Source: Methylorubrum populi (GTDB taxonomy: Bacteria > Pseudomonadota > Alphaproteobacteria > Rhizobiales > Beijerinckiaceae). From it: DNA of 64,000 nucleotides. The notes beneath the pieces were generated by a model that saw nothing but the letters and a program-made list of their open reading frames with translations, searched no databases and was not told the origin of the DNA. Shown here one piece after another: positions 60,801 to 64,000 of the stretch (positions are counted from its first letter, which is position 1; each line of letters opens with the position of its first letter). The stretch covers positions 62,001 to 126,000 of the forward strand of contig DYYG01000047.1 of the NCBI GenBank assembly GCA_020741775.1. Direction: 5' to 3'. The translations under genes were made by a program, and so were the position numbers.

Positions 60801-60825
60801 GAAACAGCCTCGGCAGCTTGATCAC
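57820..60825 (-). CDS. Two-domain GT2-GT4 glycosyltransferase with N-terminal repeats
   Basis: A 1001-residue protein from the GTG at 60825, which follows an AAGGA site. The N-terminal about 300 residues form six repeat-like units, each ending in a P-L-x-H-Y-type motif (DPLLHYLDHG, NPLLHYAG, DPLAHYLTKG, SPLYHFAA, DPVRHFLDFG, NPFVHYLAVG) and preceded by FFDAAFYLSAYPDVA-type sequence. A GT2 domain (about 322-560; VVLIMPVYKGYDDTLRAI, VVLLNADIVVYGDW, RGYGEENDFCMRALKAG) and a GT4 domain (about 630-990; VTHDFGGGVETHIETLSARL, AVIGSIGAHKGFDIVHNLAL) follow. It may build a surface polysaccharide with two linkages. The longer open frame to 61527 overlaps the CorC-like gene and is rejected. Confidence 0.88.
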   Translation of the reverse strand: MIKLPRLFRPKRRDAATAAPFFDAAFYLSAYPDVAAGSGDPLLHYLDHGWLEGRDPSAVFSTLYYIDRHLADRAPANPLLHYAGLTPAERLRVATQPGADFPALQAEVAAPFFDAPYYARRAGLGSGEDPLAHYLTKGWRRGLDPNDAFAGDTYLQRHAHMRRLGVSPLYHFAATRRLQGAEAATAPARRAKPPVVALPADPAEATDAQIYEAVAAEFDREHYLETNADIRRSGIDPVRHFLDFGAREDRDPSPSFSVSYYRKQYRREIGAGINPFVHYLAVGRALGFRPTPFGLGTWPAQVAPAPAEWAQARPAADLAAARVVLIMPVYKGYDDTLRAIHSVLRARQATLFALLVIDDRSPDPRLSAALADLAAQGLFAHAVNDENLGFVRTCNRGLEAAAGKDVVLLNADIVVYGDWLDRLLWHADHDARVATVTPFSNNATICSYPRPNVDNQARLEVTPGEIDAYTRLCNARCSSPVPTGVGFCMYMRRAVIDAVGPLDAETFGRGYGEENDFCMRALKAGFTNLLAHDVFVFHSGSVSFGTLLATKGADIFRTILTKHPDYQRRVHTHIEVDPARFARRRLDLYRFAKRAQAAGRGIALIVTHDFGGGVETHIETLSARLAEAGLAAVYLRTEEPGGVRFGLPGSTGIDFPVSILDPLSLDRDAALLAELIGWLDPTLVHVHSLAGLDAASTRIAMRLIGSLKAGYDVTLHDYAPVCHRNNLVRPEGVYCGLAEPSVCRDCIRLDRDAEGIALPDPEERRRLWAEFLGQARTVFAPSADLADRIGPVLRFDRIVLRPHEETLPAVALVPHRRREGPLRVAVIGSIGAHKGFDIVHNLALDAGLRQLPIEFTIVGHSAEPRAMEAAGVRETGLYTSDAVALAEIARLEPDLALLPSIWPETYCYTLSLALAAGIPPVVFDLGAQAERLRATGEGSRLDPALAEDPQRLNAALLALPLDDLWAARTPFRPAAYPNILADYYGLPGSVPNEARRETAPA

Positions 60826-60997
60826 GGCCACATCCTTCGAAAACGCAGATACGGGGCCGACGGCCCGCCGGAGGCGCGGGGAGCCCGCCGCCTTCCGAGG
60901 CCATCGGCACGGCGGACGGCATGGAGCGGAAGTGTGGCGCAGCCGGGGCGACACTCCTTCATAGCCGAAGCGAGATTGCGGCCGAACCCCTTCCCCC

Positions 60998-62392
60998 GTG
61001 ACCGGGTTCGGCCTTAAGCATCTTCGCCGCCGTCGCGCGCGGTCATTCGGTGCGGCTTGGCCCCGGGAGGGCACGATTTCGGACGGTCTCTGGTCATCGG
61101 TGCTCGGCCTCGTTGCGGTCGTCGCCCTCGTCTTCGCCAACGGCTTCTTCGTTGCGGCGGAATTCTCCCTCGTCGCGGTTCGGCGCAGCCGCATCGCCGA
61201 ACTGGTCAACGAGGGCCGGCTCAACGCCAAGGCGCTCCAGCGCGCCACCGACCGGCTCGATGCGCACCTCGCCGCGACGCAGCTCGGAATCACCCTCTCC
61301 TCGCTGGCCCTCGGCTGGGTGGGCGAGCCGGCGCTCGCGCACCTGATCGAACCGCTTTTCGGCTGGCTGCCCGAAGCCGCCGCCGGCATCACCGCGCATA
61401 CCCTGGCGGTGGCGGCGGCTTTCGCCGTCATCACCACCCTGCACATCGTGCTCGGCGAACTGGCGCCGAAGAGTCTGGCGCTCCAACGCAGCGAGCGCAC
61501 CGCGCTGGTGATCGTGCGCCCGCTCACGCTGTTCCTGCTGATCTTCGGCCCGGCGATTCACTTCCTCAACGGCCTCGGCAACGGCGTGCTGCGGCTGATC
61601 GGGCTCCGGCCCGGCGAGGGCGAGGGGCACCTGCCCTCACCGAAGGAGCTGAGCCTGCTCGTCACCGCGAGCCACGAGGCGGGCCTGCTGCACGAGGCGC
61701 AGGAGGATGCGGTGGCGCGCATCCTCGCCATCGGCGAGCGGCGCATCCGCGAGATCATGACACCGCGCAACGAGGTGGATTGGGTCGATCTCGACGATAC
61801 CCAGGAAGAGATCATCGAGGCGGTGCGGGCCTGCCGCCACGAGCAGATCGTGGTGAGCCGGGCGCAGATCGACGACGTGGTCGGTGTGCTGCGCAAGCAG
61901 GATCTGCTCGACCAGTTCCTCGACGGGAAGACCCTCGACGTGAAGGCCGCCACCCGCGAGCCCATCGTCGTGCATGAGGGTCTGGCGATCCTGAAGGTGC
62001 TGGAAATGTTCCAGACCAAGCCGGTGCGCATGGCCATCGTCGTCGATGAGTACGGCAGCCTGGAAGGCATCGTCACTCAGACCGATCTGCTCGAAGCGAT
62101 GGCCGGCGAGATCCCCGAGCCCGGCGAGGAGCGGATGGTGACCGAGCGCGAGGACGGCTCGCTGCTGATCGACGGCATGATGTCCGCCGTGGATGCCTTC
62201 GACCGTCTCGGCCTGCCGGAACGGCCGCGCTCGGACGATTTCTCGACGCTGGCCGGCTTCGTCATCGTCCAGCTCGGCCGCATTCCGACGGAGGGCGACG
62301 CCATCGAAACCCAGGGCTGGCGGATCGAGGTGATCGATATGGACGGACGCCGCATCGACAAGGTGCTCGCCACCCGTCTGGCGGAAGCCTGA
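60998..62392 (+). CDS. CorC/CNNM-type (hemolysin-like) membrane protein
   Basis: A 464-residue protein with a DUF21/CNNM transmembrane domain (about residues 32-200; ANGFFVAAEFSLVAVRRSRI, GELAPKSLALQRSERTALV), a CBS-domain pair (about 220-340; ITETPR-like IMTPRNEVDWVDLDD) and a C-terminal CorC transporter-associated domain (from about 370). Such proteins are linked to magnesium or cobalt export. The nearest upstream GTG is at 60998, but a GGGAGG ribosome-binding site lies five bases before an ATT codon at 61076, which may be the real start. Its start is divergent from the large glycosyltransferase, 172 bases away. Confidence 0.88.
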   Translation: MTGFGLKHLRRRRARSFGAAWPREGTISDGLWSSVLGLVAVVALVFANGFFVAAEFSLVAVRRSRIAELVNEGRLNAKALQRATDRLDAHLAATQLGITLSSLALGWVGEPALAHLIEPLFGWLPEAAAGITAHTLAVAAAFAVITTLHIVLGELAPKSLALQRSERTALVIVRPLTLFLLIFGPAIHFLNGLGNGVLRLIGLRPGEGEGHLPSPKELSLLVTASHEAGLLHEAQEDAVARILAIGERRIREIMTPRNEVDWVDLDDTQEEIIEAVRACRHEQIVVSRAQIDDVVGVLRKQDLLDQFLDGKTLDVKAATREPIVVHEGLAILKVLEMFQTKPVRMAIVVDEYGSLEGIVTQTDLLEAMAGEIPEPGEERMVTEREDGSLLIDGMMSAVDAFDRLGLPERPRSDDFSTLAGFVIVQLGRIPTEGDAIETQGWRIEVIDMDGRRIDKVLATRLAEA

Positions 62393-62399
62393 GCGGCCC

Positions 62400-63113
62400 A
62401 TGGCCAGGAGCCTCTTCGTGCTCACGGGTGCCGGGATCTCCGCCGAGAGCGGGCTCGGCACCTTCCGCGATACCGACGGCGTCTGGGCCCGGTTCGATCC
62501 GATGCGCCTGGCCACGCCCGAGGGCTTCGCCGCCGATCCGGTGCTGGTGCACGCTTTCTACAACCAGCGCCGCCGCGACGCGCTGCGGGCCGCGCCCAAC
62601 CCGGCGCATATCGCCCTGGCGCAGCTCGAAGCGGAACTGACATCGCGCGGCGACCGGCTGTTCCTTTGCACGCAGAACATCGACGACCTGCACGAGCGGG
62701 CCGGCTGCCGCGCCGTCACGCATATGCATGGCGAACTCCTGAGAGCCCGCTGCGTCGCCTGCGGCACCGAGCCGGTCTGGCACGACGACCTCTCCGAGGA
62801 GACGGCCTGCCCGGCCTGCGGGCAAAGAGGCGGGATGCGGCCCGATGTGGTGTGGTTCGGCGAGATGCCGAAGCATCTGGAGGCCATCGACGAGGCCCTG
62901 GCGGAGGCCGACCTGTTCGTGGCGATCGGCACCTCGGGCGCGGTCTATCCGGCGGCGGGCTACGTAGCCCAGGCCCGCGCTTACGGCATCCCGACGCTGT
63001 CTCTCACCCTGGAGGCGGCTGACAATGCCGGGATGTTCGAATCGACCCGGCTGGGACGGGCGAGCGAGACGGTGCCGGCGCTGGTGGACGAGGTTCTGAG
63101 CGGCCGGCTCTGA
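62400..63113 (+). CDS. cobB: NAD-dependent sirtuin deacylase
   Basis: A 237-residue SIR2-family deacylase that removes acetyl or other acyl groups from lysines using NAD. Landmarks are the NAD-binding TGAGISAESGLGTFRD, the catalytic QNIDDLHERAGC region with histidine in MHGELLRARC, the structural zinc cysteines (CVACGTEP and CPACGQRGG) and the late IGTSGAVYPAAGYV. It starts seven bases after the CorC-like gene and is probably co-transcribed with it. Confidence 0.94.
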   Translation: MARSLFVLTGAGISAESGLGTFRDTDGVWARFDPMRLATPEGFAADPVLVHAFYNQRRRDALRAAPNPAHIALAQLEAELTSRGDRLFLCTQNIDDLHERAGCRAVTHMHGELLRARCVACGTEPVWHDDLSEETACPACGQRGGMRPDVVWFGEMPKHLEAIDEALAEADLFVAIGTSGAVYPAAGYVAQARAYGIPTLSLTLEAADNAGMFESTRLGRASETVPALVDEVLSGRL

Positions 63114-63172
63114 CCGCTCCCCGCGCCCCTTCGCCGCGCCCCTTCCCCGCGCTCCTGGCGAGCGTCAGGCCG

Positions 63173-63919
63173 CTAGGCCTGCGGCCCGTAGGGCGGCCGC
63201 GGAATGGCGCGATGGGCCGCGCGCAGGGCCGCCGACCAGCGCTCGCGCAGATCGTGAAAGTAGCCCTCGCCGGCATCGATGCGGTGGTTCACCTCAAGGT
63301 CGAGGGCGCCCCGGCGGACCACGGCGATATCGATCGGCAGGCCGACGCCGAGATTGGAGCGCATGGTCGAATCCATCGAGACGAGGCCGACCTTCAGCGC
63401 GTCGTAGAGATCGGTCTCGAAGGTCACAGCCCGGTCGAGGATCGGCTTGCCGTATTTGTGCTCGCCGATCTGAAGGAAGGGCGCCTCGCGGCTGCACTCG
63501 ATGAAGTTGCCGGCCGAGTAGATCATGAACAGCCGCATCGGCTCGCTGCCGATCTGGCCACCGAACAGGAACGACACCTCCATCCGGAGGTTGGCCGCCT
63601 CGAAATTGGCCTGCTCGATCTCGCGCACCCGGCGGATCGCCCGGCCGACGAGTTGGGCCGCCTTGAACATGGTGGTCGCGTCCTTGAGCCGGGGCGGCGT
63701 CTCGCCCTCGACATCGTCCACGCCCTCGTGGAGCATGCTCAGGACCGACTGCGTCATGGAGAGGTTGCCGGCCGAGGCCAGCATCATCACGCGCTCGCCG
63801 GGCGCGTTGAACATGTGCAGCTTGCGATAAGTCGAGATGTTGTCGAGCCCCGCATTGGTGCGGGTGTCGGCGATCATCACCAGCCCGTCCTCGACGAGCA
63901 CTCCGACGCAGTAAGTCAT
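63173..63919 (-). CDS. Anbu-type (proteasome-like) protease
   Basis: A 248-residue homologue of the proteasome beta subunit, of the Anbu (ancestral beta) class. The sequence starts MTYCVGVLVEDGLVMIADTR, so that removal of Met exposes an N-terminal threonine nucleophile, and contains VMMLASAGNLSMTQSVLSML, EVSFLFGGQIGSEPMRLFMI and GLVSMDSTMRSNLGVGLPID. Anbu proteins are known to form helical or ring assemblies and usually sit beside genes for transglutaminase-like, ATP-grasp and alpha-E domain proteins. The upstream neighbour lies past the window edge (63920-64000 is unresolved), so that context cannot be seen. Confidence 0.88.
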   Translation of the reverse strand: MTYCVGVLVEDGLVMIADTRTNAGLDNISTYRKLHMFNAPGERVMMLASAGNLSMTQSVLSMLHEGVDDVEGETPPRLKDATTMFKAAQLVGRAIRRVREIEQANFEAANLRMEVSFLFGGQIGSEPMRLFMIYSAGNFIECSREAPFLQIGEHKYGKPILDRAVTFETDLYDALKVGLVSMDSTMRSNLGVGLPIDIAVVRRGALDLEVNHRIDAGEGYFHDLRERWSAALRAAHRAIPRPPYGPQA

Positions 63920-64000
63920 GGCGGCATCCGCCTCAGGAAGGCCCGGGCGCCGGGCGGGATCGGACGGCCCCATCGCATGGGCCGGTCGGACGCGGCAAGA

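Noticed and set aside
57820..61527. Minus-strand open frame continuing to 61527 (1235 codons)
   Set aside because: The extra 234 codons are antisense to the well-supported CorC-like gene and are arginine/serine-rich without family similarity. The GTG at 60825 has a ribosome-binding site and directly precedes the repeats.
1..64000. CRISPR arrays, tRNA or rRNA genes, prophage and transposase genes
   Set aside because: No regularly spaced direct repeats, no cloverleaf-like or rRNA-like sequence and no integrase or transposase frame were found by eye. A covariance-model scan could still detect a small RNA that I missed.

Overview
The window is ordinary chromosomal DNA of very high G+C, densely packed on both strands, and most likely comes from a methylotrophic alphaproteobacterium of the Methylobacterium/Methylorubrum type (Hyphomicrobiales). 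Four things point there: the conserved run pdxJ-acpS-lepB-rnc-era, a gene resembling methylsuccinyl-CoA dehydrogenase of the ethylmalonyl-CoA pathway, phasins for polyhydroxybutyrate granules, and an alphaproteobacterial LexA box (GAAC-N7-GAAC) in front of ssb. I see no rRNA, tRNA, CRISPR array, prophage, insertion sequence or transposase. Nearly all genes are intact.

Layout. 1-6.5 kb: a small membrane protein, an rRNA methyltransferase/pseudouridine synthase pair, then the minus-strand operon pdxJ-acpS-lepB-rnc-era. 6.6-14.2 kb: a large FtsX-type permease without an ATPase, a Bax-inhibitor-1 protein, an Fe-S scaffold protein with yidD, folE-hisI-patatin, and a CBS-domain protein. 14.5-24.8 kb: envelope and signalling genes, namely an outer-membrane transporter-like protein, rhomboid protease, PAS and tandem-PilZ proteins, two tandem LapG-like proteases, an orphan histidine kinase, a Tim44-like protein, and Trm112/Lon-N/thioredoxin-TPR genes. 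24.9-34.1 kb: redox enzymes (glutathionyl-hydroquinone reductase, old yellow enzyme, CurA-like reductase), small secreted proteins, ssb, an XRE-cupin regulator and panC.

34.2-42.0 kb is an assimilatory sulfate-reduction locus. cysJ-cysI lie on the minus strand and cysH-cysD-cysN on the plus strand, with an Lrp/AsnC regulator between them. Both arms carry a similar 24-nt near-palindromic element about 31-36 nt before the first start codon, probably a shared operator. 42.1-64 kb: an AlgJ-like protein, a YihY protein, a DMT exporter, mcd, a GGDEF-EAL protein, an AhpD-like protein, a divergent pair of related glycosyltransferases, two phasin genes, a Do protease, a 1001-residue two-domain glycosyltransferase with an N-terminal repeat region, a CorC-type protein, a sirtuin and an Anbu-type proteasome homologue.

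Dispersed palindromic repeats sit in several intergenic spaces; two families have more than one copy here. I do not see a convincing wholly undescribed system. The strongest leads are the shared cys element, the operator-like palindrome inside the phasin promoter, the LexA box at ssb, the repeat-bearing two-headed glycosyltransferase and several small genes that are easy to miss.
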